From positions 1-19,595 of the forward strand of contig JANWLI010000001.1 of NCBI GenBank assembly GCA_025450975.1: a stretch of DNA of 19,595 nucleotides, read 5' to 3'. Both the position numbers and the translations under genes were made by a program. Below are positions 1-7,340 of this stretch, one piece after another; within the stretch, counting starts at the first letter, position 1; each line of letters starts with the position of its first letter. This DNA comes from Candidatus Kapaibacterium sp. (GTDB lineage Bacteria; Bacteroidota; Ignavibacteria; Palsa-1295). A model generated the notes under the pieces. The model saw nothing but the letters and a program-made list of their open reading frames with translations, did not search any database and was not told where the DNA came from.

Positions 1-812
1 TTCTCCGTATCCCACACACCGAAACCGTCACGGACCTTTAACTTCTGGCCGTTGATCGTTACCTCGCCTCGCAGAATAAAGGCGTACACCCCGTTTCCTT
101 TTGCTTTCAGGTTGTAGGTCGTGCTCTTCCCCTTGTCAAACGATCCGAGATGAAACCAGGCATTCTGGTGGATCCAGACGCCGTCGTCGCTCTTGCTTGG
201 CGAGACGATCTGCTGCAGCTTATTATGTCTGTCCGAAAGTTTGAGCGATATCTGATCGTAGCGCGGGGTCACATTGCTCTTATTTGGGAAGACCCAGATC
301 TGTAAAAATTTTACAGACTGATCCTTGTTGCGATTGTACTCACTGTGCCGGATCCCGGTACCAGCGCTCATCACCTGCACATCGCCATTACGAATGACGG
401 CAACATTGCCCATGCTATCCTTGTGTTCGAGGTCACCTGCGAGTGGGATCGAGATGATCTCCATGTTATCGTGCGGGTGCGTCGGAAAGCCTTTGCCTGC
501 TTCGACGGTGTCGTCGTTAAGCACGCGGAGAACACCAAAATGCATGCGTTCGGGATTGTAGTAGTTCGCAAAGCTGAACGTATGGTAGCTCTTAAGCCAG
601 CCGTGATCTGCAAGACCGCGCGTTGCAGCTTCGTGGAGGATAGTACTTTCTGCAACCAGCGAGTCTGTATGCGGCAGATGATTGAAGCCGATGACTTCCA
701 GCGACCGCAGTTCATCGATCTTATTACTGAGCACACTTGCTAGTGCAGGCGATGCGGCAAACATGCCCATGCCCATCAAGCCCTTCTTGAGAAATTCCTT
801 GCGGTTCATCAT
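1..812 (-). CDS. Pirin-family protein with export-type N-terminus (3' end outside window)
   Basis: This open frame runs from the ATG at 812 off the left edge, so about 270 codons are seen and the C-terminus is missing. Its N-terminal cupin matches the pirin family. HPH (residues 112-114) and RHSE (155-158) supply the usual His/His/His/Glu metal ligands, and GWLKSYHTFSFANYYNPERM at 71-90 is the typical pirin opening block. Pirins are iron cupins; some have quercetin 2,3-dioxygenase activity and others are regulators, so the substrate here is not known. Unlike ordinary cytoplasmic pirins, about 30 residues precede the cupin: MNRKEFLKKG, then a short hydrophobic stretch and AASPALA. This resembles a Tat signal, but with RK instead of RR. 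An AAGGAG at 821-826 lies 8 bases before the ATG at 812, which favours that start over the second ATG at 809. The closest upstream gene is the DUF5670 microprotein, separated by a terminator. Confidence 0.9.
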   Translation of the reverse strand, partial: MMNRKEFLKKGLMGMGMFAASPALASVLSNKIDELRSLEVIGFNHLPHTDSLVAESTILHEAATRGLADHGWLKSYHTFSFANYYNPERMHFGVLRVLNDDTVEAGKGFPTHPHDNMEIISIPLAGDLEHKDSMGNVAVIRNGDVQVMSAGTGIRHSEYNRNKDQSVKFLQIWVFPNKSNVTPRYDQISLKLSDRHNKLQQIVSPSKSDDGVWIHQNAWFHLGSFDKGKSTTYNLKAKGNGVYAFILRGEVTINGQKLKVRDGFGVWDTE

Positions 813-836
813 ACGCTCATCTCCTTATAGAAATGC

Positions 837-865
837 AAAAGCCCAACTCCTTAAAAAGGATGGGC
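837..865 (-). terminator. Intrinsic terminator after the DUF5670 gene
   Basis: Read on the minus strand this is GCCCA-TCCTT, a TTT loop, then AAGGA-(GT)-TGGGC, followed by TTTTGCATTT. The stem is about 10 bp with a 2-base bulge, and a U-rich tail follows. It lies 57 bases after the stop of the DUF5670 gene and 25 bases before the pirin start. It could end the upstream transcript or act as a leaky attenuator of the pirin gene. A second hairpin (892-897 with 911-916, GGGTGC/GCACCC) sits just upstream but has no U tract. Confidence 0.7.
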
Positions 866-921
866 CTTCGCGTATGGTTCACCTTTTCGCCGGGTGCCCT
901 CCAAAAGAAAGCACCCTAAAG

Positions 922-1077
922 TTAAAGTGCGGGTCTGCCGGATATGAGTCGCAAGAGGATTGCCACAACGGCGATGACCAGAAGCAGGTGGATCAGACCG
1001 CCGGCATTATAGCCAACAAAGCCGACCAGCCATGCAATAACCAGTATAACTGCTATGATATATAGTAATCCGCCCAT
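922..1077 (-). CDS. Lmo0937-family (DUF5670) membrane microprotein, 51 aa
   Basis: A 51-residue protein begins MGGLLYIIAVILVIAWLVGF and ends RLISGRPAL. It has two hydrophobic helices (about residues 4-22 and 28-44) separated by the polar turn GYNAGG. The sequence matches the small lmo0937/DUF5670 membrane proteins, whose members usually have about 50 residues with IxxILxxxWLxGF and GxxIHLLLVIAVVxxLxRL. The family has no established biochemical function and is often found near stress genes. No in-frame start exists upstream, and there is no Shine-Dalgarno sequence. A terminator follows at 837-865. A TACGTTTG box at 1148-1155 is a possible promoter. The gene is below the usual length cut-off for gene calling, but the family match is clear. 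Confidence 0.85.
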   Translation of the reverse strand: MGGLLYIIAVILVIAWLVGFVGYNAGGLIHLLLVIAVVAILLRLISGRPAL

Positions 1078-1147
1078 GATCGTAAGGGGGAGGATTGGTT
1101 TAGAAAATTACTTCTATATAGTATCCGGGAGTATCGTAGAATCTCTA

Positions 1148-1155
1148 CAAACGTA
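1148..1155 (-). promoter_or_regulatory. TAnnTTTG box upstream of the DUF5670 gene
   Basis: TACGTTTG on the minus strand matches the Bacteroidota -7 consensus TAnnTTTG and lies 70 bases before the DUF5670 ATG. I see no matching -33 TTG at 19-21 bases upstream. A small hairpin, GTAGA-GAT-TCTAC, follows directly. Confidence 0.3.
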
Positions 1156-1175
1156 GTGCCGAAAAAGTCAGTATT

Positions 1176-1277
1176 TCAGCTCGAAATCATAATAAAGAAC
1201 AAGAATACAAGAATACCATAAAGTACGGCAACAAGGGTGTTCTCTTTGGAGGCTGTCTCAAGTTGAAGATTGTTCAT
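1176..1277 (-). CDS. Possible 33-aa single-helix membrane microprotein
   Basis: The open frame encodes a charged N-terminus (MNNLQLETASKENT) followed by one hydrophobic helix (about residues 15-31) and ends with SS. The layout, polar tail then one transmembrane helix, suits a small inner-membrane protein. It lies on the same strand as the DUF5670 microprotein, 98 bases upstream of it. I do not recognise a family, and the ATG has no clear ribosome binding site. A frame this short can occur by chance, so only the coding-like hydrophobic pattern and the position support it. Confidence 0.3.
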   Translation of the reverse strand: MNNLQLETASKENTLVAVLYGILVFLFFIMISS

Positions 1278-1644
1278 AGTCGTACTGCTCAGTTTGTGTG
1301 TGTCAAGTTCTGTGTCTTCTGCCACAGGGGCGCTGGCGAGACGATAATCCTGGGGTTAAGTGGGGGCCTTGTACCTCTGCCGGAGAAGATGCAGTGGTCG
1401 TGAATCTTTATACAAAATTAGGGCGTAACGATAGCCGGATTATTACATTACGTCAATATTTTTTTATATATATTCGCCTTCTAAAAACATGCCTTCTGCG
1501 AAATCGCACGATACAGCCCTTCCCTGTGAAATATGCCCACCGGGATCAACAAGCGCCCCCGGCAAACATTCTTGACCTACCCGTTCGGACAACTACCTGG
1601 CCCGAGTGGTGTCTTGCTTAGTACATCAGTCAACTTCAAAGCAT
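1278..1644. other. Gene-free stretch upstream of the glycosyltransferase
   Basis: No protein with recognisable features is encoded here. The plus-strand frame starting at 1298 has a composition unlike its neighbours and no family signal. An AT-rich segment (about 1455-1475) ends in TATATTCG, one base off TAnnTTTG, and could carry a promoter for the glycosyltransferase, leaving a leader of about 165 bases. I found no tRNA fold, terminator or riboswitch I can name. Confidence 0.5.
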
Positions 1645-3225
1645 ATGTACATGCATGTTCATCCTCCTACCAATATTCGCTACCTCTCGTGGGCGATCCT
1701 CCTGCTTAGCGGTGTTCTCGTCATTATCCAGACGATCGACTATATTAATTTTACGGTCGACGATGTCTTCATCCCGTTACGCATTGCAGAAAATGCTGCC
1801 GGCGGCCATGGCTTCATCTACAACAAAGGAGATTTTATTGAAGGACACTCCGACCCGCTTTGGGTCGCGATCTTCGCCGGCTTCTCGTTTCTGGAAGTCG
1901 GCGGAAGATCGGATTACATACTCCTTTGGATTGCCAAAGGGCTCAGCTATATCTTCGGACTCCTGTGCATGATCTTCACCTACCGCTTGCTGAAGAATAT
2001 GCTTGCCGATTCGCCGGCAAAGCATCTCTACGCTTCGATCGGCGTACTCGGACTTGTCATTTGCTCTCCATTCGTGCTCTGGTCGTGCAGCGGACTGGAA
2101 ATGACGATGGTCGCCTTTCTCTATTTGATGGCAACCTATGCAGTGCACGTGATCCTCTCTGCACAACACCCACGCTCAACCTCATTCTTCATTGTTGGCA
2201 TAACGTTCACCCTTGCCTCGCTCACGAGGCCCGAAGCGCCCCTCTTTGCCGCTGCTGCATTTACCTTCCTTCTATTTGCCACGAACCAGCGACGACTAAC
2301 ATTCACCTTCGCCATCCTCCCCTACGTCGTTATTTGCGGAGCATTTCTCTTCTGGCGCTACCATACCTACGGCGATCTGCTGCCAAGCGCATTCTATGCA
2401 AAAACGAGTAACGGCGTCCGCTCCTTCATCGTAGGAACGAAGTATTTTCTCGGATCGGTAGGCGGCATTTGCGGTCCGCTCATCTTGGCGATACCGTTTG
2501 CATTTTCACGGAACGAGTCGCTCGGCAAGATCCGCGCATTTATTATTACGCTCGTTGGCGCAACGATGGTCTTCACGATCTACTCCAGTGGCGACTGGAT
2601 GCCCGCGTTTCGGTTTCTTGTTCTCGTCGCCCCGATCCTTACCATTCTCGGCGTTCTCGGCATCCGCTCACTCGCATTGAAAATTTCAACCGAGCGAACA
2701 TGCACTGCGAATGCCTTGTACCTCTTTACTTCCATCGCGCTTGTAGCCGCCACAAATGTGTTTGTCATGCGCGATCTCATCCGTGGGAACATTGAGTCTC
2801 TGGTCACGGGCTTCGCGGTGATCCGCGGACATACGGAAGTCGATCATGAGCGCGTCGCGCATTGGCTTAAAGCGAGACTCAACGATAATGAAACGGTCGC
2901 AACCGGTGAAGCAGGGCTGATCGGCTTTCTCAATCCCGGCATGCGCCTCCTCGACTTGAATGGGCTCATGGATAAGAAGATCGCACACGACCGCAAAGCA
3001 GGACTCCCATTCGATGCCGGCTACGTGATCGCTAAAGCGCCGGAGTATATTATCCTCTATGGACTCGATGTTGTCGACAGACAGTCAAGAGCACTACCGG
3101 TATGGGGAGATTATTCCCAGGCAATATTACATCATCCTCAGTTTGCCGATCGCTATGAACACAACGCAGAGTTTGTGTCGTTTGATATCTACCGAAGAAA
3201 ATCGGAGCAGGCTACTCTTCGATAA
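1645..3225 (+). CDS. GT-C-fold polytopic glycosyltransferase (AftB/GT39-like)
   Basis: A 526-aa integral membrane protein with about ten or more hydrophobic helices; the first spans about residues 13-31. Directly after it comes VDDVFIPLRIAENAAGGHGF, then YNKGDFIEGHSDPLW. This double-Asp loop and EGxxxPLW pattern is typical of GT-C transferases that use polyprenyl-phosphate sugars, including AftB-like arabinosyltransferases and related GT39-type proteins. The C-terminal soluble part, VATGEAGLIGF then LLDLNGLMD, is also typical of this group. It probably adds a sugar to an envelope glycan or protein from the periplasmic side; donor and acceptor cannot be read from the sequence. The frame is open from 1606, but 1645 puts only a short polar tail before helix 1. 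The ATG at 1651 is also possible. No good Shine-Dalgarno is present. The 3' end overlaps the carbonic anhydrase gene by 14 bases. Confidence 0.75.
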   Translation: MYMHVHPPTNIRYLSWAILLLSGVLVIIQTIDYINFTVDDVFIPLRIAENAAGGHGFIYNKGDFIEGHSDPLWVAIFAGFSFLEVGGRSDYILLWIAKGLSYIFGLLCMIFTYRLLKNMLADSPAKHLYASIGVLGLVICSPFVLWSCSGLEMTMVAFLYLMATYAVHVILSAQHPRSTSFFIVGITFTLASLTRPEAPLFAAAAFTFLLFATNQRRLTFTFAILPYVVICGAFLFWRYHTYGDLLPSAFYAKTSNGVRSFIVGTKYFLGSVGGICGPLILAIPFAFSRNESLGKIRAFIITLVGATMVFTIYSSGDWMPAFRFLVLVAPILTILGVLGIRSLALKISTERTCTANALYLFTSIALVAATNVFVMRDLIRGNIESLVTGFAVIRGHTEVDHERVAHWLKARLNDNETVATGEAGLIGFLNPGMRLLDLNGLMDKKIAHDRKAGLPFDAGYVIAKAPEYIILYGLDVVDRQSRALPVWGDYSQAILHHPQFADRYEHNAEFVSFDIYRRKSEQATLR

Positions 3226-3751
3226 GGTAGATTCTATTATCTTCTACTTTGTAGAGCATCGGAGCGATCGTGATCTTCGGATAACGAATCCGAAGACGCT
3301 TCGCCTCCGAAGCGACGAACTCGACCTCATTACCGATCTCGAACTGCGGCGCGAATTTCTCGTAATGTTCTTCAGCCTGCTCCCGCGTCCAACCCGCGCC
3401 TTCCATCAGCCCGGCAATAAATTGCTCTTTACGCTCATGCAGATGCACCATCCCGCAATTGTTATGACCCATCAGCGCGATATGTCGCACACCGCCAACG
3501 GCGATCGCATACGAGATCTTGAATTCGCTATACCGAAGGTTCGCACCGCCGGCGCGAATGATAAAGGCAAAATTATCCGGCACCGTCAGATGCTTACGGT
3601 TATCCATGCACATGCCGATCAGCAGCTTCGCATTGACATACGTCTCGAACGGCTTGCCGAGATTGTGATACTCAAGCATGTCGCCGATCGGCGTGCCGCG
3701 ATACTGCGGCTGAATATCCTGCGCTGTGGTGATCGGTCTCAATGAATGCAT
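3212..3751 (-). CDS. Beta-class carbonic anhydrase
   Basis: The 179-aa protein interconverts CO2 and bicarbonate. GMCMDNR carries the zinc ligand Cys48 and the Asp50/Arg52 dyad. GHNNCGM carries His96 and Cys99, the other two zinc ligands. RAGGAN (66-71) replaces the common RNAGG block. The length fits short beta-class enzymes. It contains no signal peptide, so it is probably cytoplasmic. The start ATG lies 1 base after the E1 stop codon, so the two genes form one operon, probably with translational coupling. Its 3' end overlaps the oppositely oriented glycosyltransferase gene by 14 bases. CO2 from the dehydrogenase may be its substrate in context, but this is inferred from position only. GHNNCGM differs from the usual HTxCG, so a variant subfamily is possible. 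Confidence 0.85.
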   Translation of the reverse strand: MHSLRPITTAQDIQPQYRGTPIGDMLEYHNLGKPFETYVNAKLLIGMCMDNRKHLTVPDNFAFIIRAGGANLRYSEFKISYAIAVGGVRHIALMGHNNCGMVHLHERKEQFIAGLMEGAGWTREQAEEHYEKFAPQFEIGNEVEFVASEAKRLRIRYPKITIAPMLYKVEDNRIYLIEE

Positions 3752-3752
3752 C

Positions 3753-5771
3753 CTAGAAAGATAACAAGCGTTTTAATACTTCGACGATCGTTGGCACTTC
3801 CGGCATCACTGCCTTCATCATCCCCATGTTGTACGGGATCGGCACGTCCATCGTCGCCAGACGTTCGACCGGTGCATCGAGCGATTCAAATGCTTCCTGC
3901 GAGATCGTCGCACAAATTTCTGCGGCAAAGTTCGCCGTCCAGTTGTCTTCGCACAGCACTAATGCACGGCTCGTCTTATGCACGGAGTCGAGCACAGCCT
4001 GCTTGTCCCACGGGATGATCGTCCGCAGATCGATGATCTCGACGGACTCTCCCAACTCATCGACTGCCTGTTTTGCACGTTCGACCATCGCCCCCCATGT
4101 CACCAGTGTTGCACGTGTGCCTTCCTCGATGATGTTCGCTTTGCCGAACGGAAGCATGAACTCATCACCCGGATAATTCGCACGCGCTTGAGGTGTGTCG
4201 AGCAACGCACGATGCTCGAAGAAGAATGTCGGGTCTTCGCTACGAAGGGCTGTGCGTAATAACCCTACCGCATCCTCAGCGTTCGACGGAAACGCAATGC
4301 GCCAGCCGATCTGATGCGCGAACGTTGCTTCGCCAGATACCGAATGCCACGGATCGCCCGTCTTCTTTGCATACCCGACCGGAATACGCACGACCATTGG
4401 CGCAAAGAACTGCGAGCGCGTCCGCCAGCGGACGGTCCCCGTATCGTTGATCTGCTCGGTCGCAGGATCGGCATATTTTCTAAACTGGATCTCCGGTACC
4501 GGCACCAGTCCTGCGTATGCCATGCCCACTGCACGTCCGATGATCGCTTCTTCCGAAAGCGACGTGTCGAACACGCGATCTTTCCCAAACTTATGCTGAA
4601 GGTCAACGGTCGCGCCATGGACGCCGCCCTTCATGCCGACATCCTCGCCGAAGATGACAAGCCTATCGCTGGCTGCAAGTTCTACCTCAAGCGTCTTGCG
4701 CACGGCATCCTGCAAGTTCATGCGCGGACCTTCCGTTTTGATCGGCACGATGACAGGCTCGATGTTCGAGAACACATGCTCCATCACCGAGAGCGGGTCC
4801 GGATTCGGCGAATCGATCGCCCGGTCGCGCGCCGCAACTACTTCCGCGCCTACTTCGTCGACAAGCACGTCCCACTCTTTCTTCGAAGCGATCTTGCTCT
4901 TGATGATAAACTTCTCCAGCTTCGGCAGCGGATCGTTCGCCCGCTCTTTAGCAAGCAACGCTTCGCCTTTATAGCTCTGCGTATCAACGAACGAATGGCC
5001 GGAAAGTCTGGGTATTTTCAGGCGGATAAGCGCCGGGCCTTGCCAGCCACGTACATAGTCAACTGCATCGATGATCGCATCGCCGGCTTCCTCCGGATCG
5101 GTGCCGTCACAATCGTACACTTTCAGATTTGTGAACGACTTCAAATTTTTGGCAATATTTTCGCCGGGCGTCTGGTACGAACTCGGCACCGAAATGCCGT
5201 AGCCGTTATCTTCGATAAAGAACAGCAGCGGAAGTTTCAGCGTCGTCGCAGCATTGAGTGCAGCCCAAAAACCATTGGCAGCAGTCGAGCCGTCGCCGCC
5301 AAGCGCTACGGCTATTGCATCCTTGTACGACTCATCTTTAAGAACATTATAATAGTAGAGTATCGCCTGAGCCCAACCGATGGCCGGCGAGTACTGTGCT
5401 CCGACATCGCCAGAGGCAGGAAGAACTGTTGACTTGCCGCGCGAGCGAAGAAAGTGCACGACGCCGATATCGCGGCCACCATGAATACCGCCCGAGCGTG
5501 CCATCGAGGCAGCCATCGACTCCTCAGGAGTCAGACCTTGTCCGAGGACGAATGGGCGCGACCGGTAGTAGACCGTCGCTCCGTCATGCGGATGGTTCAT
5601 CAGATCCGAGAGGATCGCCTGGATCATATCATGACCCCGCGCCGAGAACTGATAGGTGACCAGCCCTTTCGGTACCAGCTCCGATTCTTCGATACTATCG
5701 ATCGCACGCGAGGTCAGGACCGTCCGTGCAACATTCAACCAATTCAATTCCGATTGCTTTCTCTTTGCCAT
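3753..5771 (-). CDS. Fused alpha/beta E1 of a 2-oxoacid dehydrogenase complex (ThDP-dependent)
   Basis: A 672-aa protein joins both E1 subunits. Residues about 10-335 are E1-alpha, with the thiamine diphosphate/Mg motif from GGDGS (158-162) to EDN (187-189). Residues about 351-672 are E1-beta, beginning MNLQDAVRKTL, with catalytic-type Glu376 in FGEDVG and the C-terminal transketolase domain. E1 decarboxylates a 2-oxoacid and passes the acyl group to lipoyl-E2. This fused form of about 660-700 aa is common in Bacteroidota and is usually annotated as pyruvate or branched-chain 2-oxoacid dehydrogenase E1; the substrate is not clear from sequence. No E2 or E3 gene lies in the window, so the partners are encoded elsewhere. 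The carbonic anhydrase gene follows after 1 base. No Shine-Dalgarno precedes the ATG. A TATAAT on the minus strand (5851-5856) is a weak promoter candidate. Confidence 0.92.
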   Translation of the reverse strand: MAKRKQSELNWLNVARTVLTSRAIDSIEESELVPKGLVTYQFSARGHDMIQAILSDLMNHPHDGATVYYRSRPFVLGQGLTPEESMAASMARSGGIHGGRDIGVVHFLRSRGKSTVLPASGDVGAQYSPAIGWAQAILYYYNVLKDESYKDAIAVALGGDGSTAANGFWAALNAATTLKLPLLFFIEDNGYGISVPSSYQTPGENIAKNLKSFTNLKVYDCDGTDPEEAGDAIIDAVDYVRGWQGPALIRLKIPRLSGHSFVDTQSYKGEALLAKERANDPLPKLEKFIIKSKIASKKEWDVLVDEVGAEVVAARDRAIDSPNPDPLSVMEHVFSNIEPVIVPIKTEGPRMNLQDAVRKTLEVELAASDRLVIFGEDVGMKGGVHGATVDLQHKFGKDRVFDTSLSEEAIIGRAVGMAYAGLVPVPEIQFRKYADPATEQINDTGTVRWRTRSQFFAPMVVRIPVGYAKKTGDPWHSVSGEATFAHQIGWRIAFPSNAEDAVGLLRTALRSEDPTFFFEHRALLDTPQARANYPGDEFMLPFGKANIIEEGTRATLVTWGAMVERAKQAVDELGESVEIIDLRTIIPWDKQAVLDSVHKTSRALVLCEDNWTANFAAEICATISQEAFESLDAPVERLATMDVPIPYNMGMMKAVMPEVPTIVEVLKRLLSF

Positions 5772-5855
5772 TCAAGCGAGAGACTAACTGCTAAAAATGA
5801 AGCGGTTCACAACAACGCCGGATACAGGGATAATTTCCCCGTCCTTTAGAATTAT

Positions 5856-5873
5856 AAAACGGTAACTCGTTTT
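5856..5873. promoter_or_regulatory. Inverted repeat between divergent E1 and protease genes (operator candidate)
   Basis: AAAACG-GTAACT-CGTTTT is a perfect 6-bp inverted repeat with a 6-base spacer, in the 162-base gap between the E1 operon and the S1-type protease gene. It ends 4 bases before the TATATTTG box of the protease gene and overlaps a minus-strand TATAAT. Its position suits a repressor site acting on either promoter. No RNA role is apparent because no U tract follows the repeat. Confidence 0.3.
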
Positions 5874-5877
5874 GTGA

Positions 5878-5885
5878 TATATTTG
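5878..5885 (+). promoter_or_regulatory. TAnnTTTG box upstream of the S1-type protease
   Basis: TATATTTG followed by CAGG matches the Bacteroidota -7 consensus and lies 48 bases before the ATG at 5934. No clear -33 TTG is present. The extended match TAnnTTTGCAG recurs upstream of uppP and of the lipoprotein gene that ends at 16269. Confidence 0.35.
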
Positions 5886-5933
5886 CAGGTTAGTTAAAAT
5901 TTGCATCAGACTACCTAATTCGCAAGGATTCGT

Positions 5934-6962
5934 ATGAATATGTTCAAAAAATACTCTAAGTATGTGCTATCGTTGACGTTAGCCGTGCTGCTGAGTTCCA
6001 GTATGCTTACAGGCTGCGCTGTAGACAGTTCAAGCCCGGGTAATGCTTCACAGCAGTCGATCATGACGCAGGAAGAGCTCGGACCGGCTATTGACGTGAA
6101 AAATCGCCATGATGATGCCCTGATGGCTATCGATGGCGTGAATGGAACCGGCGTCGGTGTTAATGAAGAAGGCACACCGATCATCTATGTATTTACCATC
6201 AGAGAGGGAGTCAAGGGCATTCCTGCTTCACTCGACGGCTTCGCAACGCGTACAGAAGTGATTGGCGAGATAAAGGCTTTAGCCGGATACAGAGCTAAGT
6301 ATACCAACCCGATGTGGAGCGGCGTCAGCACCGGTAATGCTGGTGAGTGTGCAGCAGGCACCATTGGCTGTATCGTCAAGAAAAATTTCGAAGGCACCGA
6401 AGTTCGCTACCTGCTGAGCAACAACCATGTATTTGCAAGAGAGAATCTAGCAGCCCTCGGCGAGGATATCTGTCAACCCGGCAGATATGATGATCGCTGC
6501 AGAATAGCTACCAATCGCGTTGCTGATTTAAGCGCTTTTGTGCCGATCGTCTTCGGAGGTGCGAATAATAATGTCGATGCGGCTATCGCAGAGATCAGAA
6601 ACGGCGTCAATGCTACCAGCCAAATGGCGATCAACAGCTATACACCTACGAATACCCCGCAAGCTGCTGCTGTTAATATGGCTGTAAAAAAGACCGGTCG
6701 TACGACAGGCCTCACGAGTGGAAAGGTTGCTGCAGTTGCAGTTACTGTCAATGTGCAGTATTCCGGTGGAGTCGCTAAATTTGTAAACCAGATTTGGATC
6801 AATTCCGGCGGTTTCAGCAACAGCGGAGACTCCGGTTCACTAATCGTCACGAGCGGCGGTACAGGCGCCCATCCGGTCTGCCTCTTGTTCGCTGGCGGCG
6901 GAAAGTCGACGTTTGCAAACCCGATCGGTACAGTGCTTACGTCCTTGAACGTGACGATGTAA
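5934..6962 (+). CDS. Trypsin-fold (S1-like) serine protease lipoprotein with N-terminal GTG-type propeptide domain
   Basis: A 342-aa protein with a lipoprotein signal (lipobox LTGC, Cys28). Residues about 60-116 form a small domain with GVNGTGVGV, PIIYVF and EVIGEIKAL. This domain precedes the catalytic domain in a widespread family of bacterial trypsin-like proteases and probably acts as a propeptide or regulatory module. The protease domain carries His165 (SNNHVFA), Asp215 (NVDAAIAE) and Ser300 (SGDSGS), a complete triad. Cys139/146 and Cys180/189 could form disulfides. KKTGRTTGLTSG (252-263) is another family hallmark. It is expected on the periplasmic face or the outer surface. An AAGGA about 6 bases before the ATG supports the start. 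A strong terminator follows, and the next gene encodes a separate copy of the propeptide-like domain. The substrate is unknown. Confidence 0.85.
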   Translation: MNMFKKYSKYVLSLTLAVLLSSSMLTGCAVDSSSPGNASQQSIMTQEELGPAIDVKNRHDDALMAIDGVNGTGVGVNEEGTPIIYVFTIREGVKGIPASLDGFATRTEVIGEIKALAGYRAKYTNPMWSGVSTGNAGECAAGTIGCIVKKNFEGTEVRYLLSNNHVFARENLAALGEDICQPGRYDDRCRIATNRVADLSAFVPIVFGGANNNVDAAIAEIRNGVNATSQMAINSYTPTNTPQAAAVNMAVKKTGRTTGLTSGKVAAVAVTVNVQYSGGVAKFVNQIWINSGGFSNSGDSGSLIVTSGGTGAHPVCLLFAGGGKSTFANPIGTVLTSLNVTM

Positions 6963-6987
6963 TCATCGGTAATTCGAATTTGATGAA

Positions 6988-7022
6988 AAAAGGGGTAATG
7001 AAATATTACCCCTTTTGTTTTT
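6988..7022 (+). terminator. Strong intrinsic terminator between protease and propeptide-like gene
   Basis: AAAAGGGGTAAT, loop GAAAT, ATTACCCCTTTT is a perfect 12-bp stem followed by GTTTTT. It starts 25 bases after the protease stop, and its U tract ends only 6 bases before the ATG at 7029. Transcripts reaching the next gene must read through it or start inside it. The A/T-flanked stem could also end transcription from the other side. Confidence 0.9.
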
Positions 7023-7028
7023 AAAGAC

Positions 7029-7340
7029 ATGATTCATATTTCGATCCTCTTCCTGGCGTTCAGCCTAATGTTTTGCGGCGAGCAGAAACCTCCGCAACAG
7101 GATTCGATTAAAGCACCAAAAAGTAAGATGACGATTACGCAGGTTTTAGAAAAGTATACGGATGAGTGGATGAAGATTCCGGGAGTCATCGGAACAGGTC
7201 AGTCGGAGACTGATGGCAAGCCGTCTATTACGGTGTTTGTTGATACCAAGACGGATGTGATCGAAAAGAAAATACCGGAGACCGTTGAGGGTTTCAAAGT
7301 AGTGATCGAAGTTACCGGCGAAATCAAAGCGTTAGAATGA
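7029..7340 (+). CDS. Stand-alone GTG-type propeptide-like domain, probable lipoprotein
   Basis: The 103-aa protein has a short hydrophobic signal with a Cys at 16 (SLMFCGE). The Phe at -1 makes the lipobox atypical, so it may instead be a plain secreted protein. Residues about 44-103 align with residues about 61-116 of the protease encoded upstream. Shared landmarks are GVxGTG, GxPxIxVF, an IP a few residues later, GF and EVxGEIKAL. It therefore looks like the protease's N-terminal domain without a catalytic domain. If that domain is an inhibitory propeptide, this protein could inhibit or chaperone the protease in trans; this is inference. The terminator U tract ends 6 bases before its ATG, and no Shine-Dalgarno is visible. 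Its TGA stop overlaps the next start (ATGA at 7337-7340). Confidence 0.7.
   Translation: MIHISILFLAFSLMFCGEQKPPQQDSIKAPKSKMTITQVLEKYTDEWMKIPGVIGTGQSETDGKPSITVFVDTKTDVIEKKIPETVEGFKVVIEVTGEIKALE

Noticed and set aside
892..916. Hairpin GGGTGC/GCACCC as a second terminator
   Set aside because: No U tract follows on either strand; the terminator at 837-865 is a better candidate.
682..1065. Plus-strand frame of 127 codons
   Set aside because: It crosses the pirin start, the terminator and the DUF5670 gene, all better supported on the other strand.
1298..1621. Plus-strand frame of 107 codons before the glycosyltransferase
   Set aside because: It has no family signal, signal peptide or ribosome binding site, and its composition is mixed. 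Treated as non-coding leader.
1606..1644. Start of the glycosyltransferase at 1606
   Set aside because: The 13 extra residues (with Cys, His and Ser) add nothing to the family fold; the ATG at 1645 places a short polar tail before helix 1.
4314..5432. Long plus-strand frame (372 codons) opposite the E1 gene
   Set aside because: It is antisense to a well-supported enzyme; the product is Arg/His-rich with no domain, as expected from the codon bias of the E1 gene.
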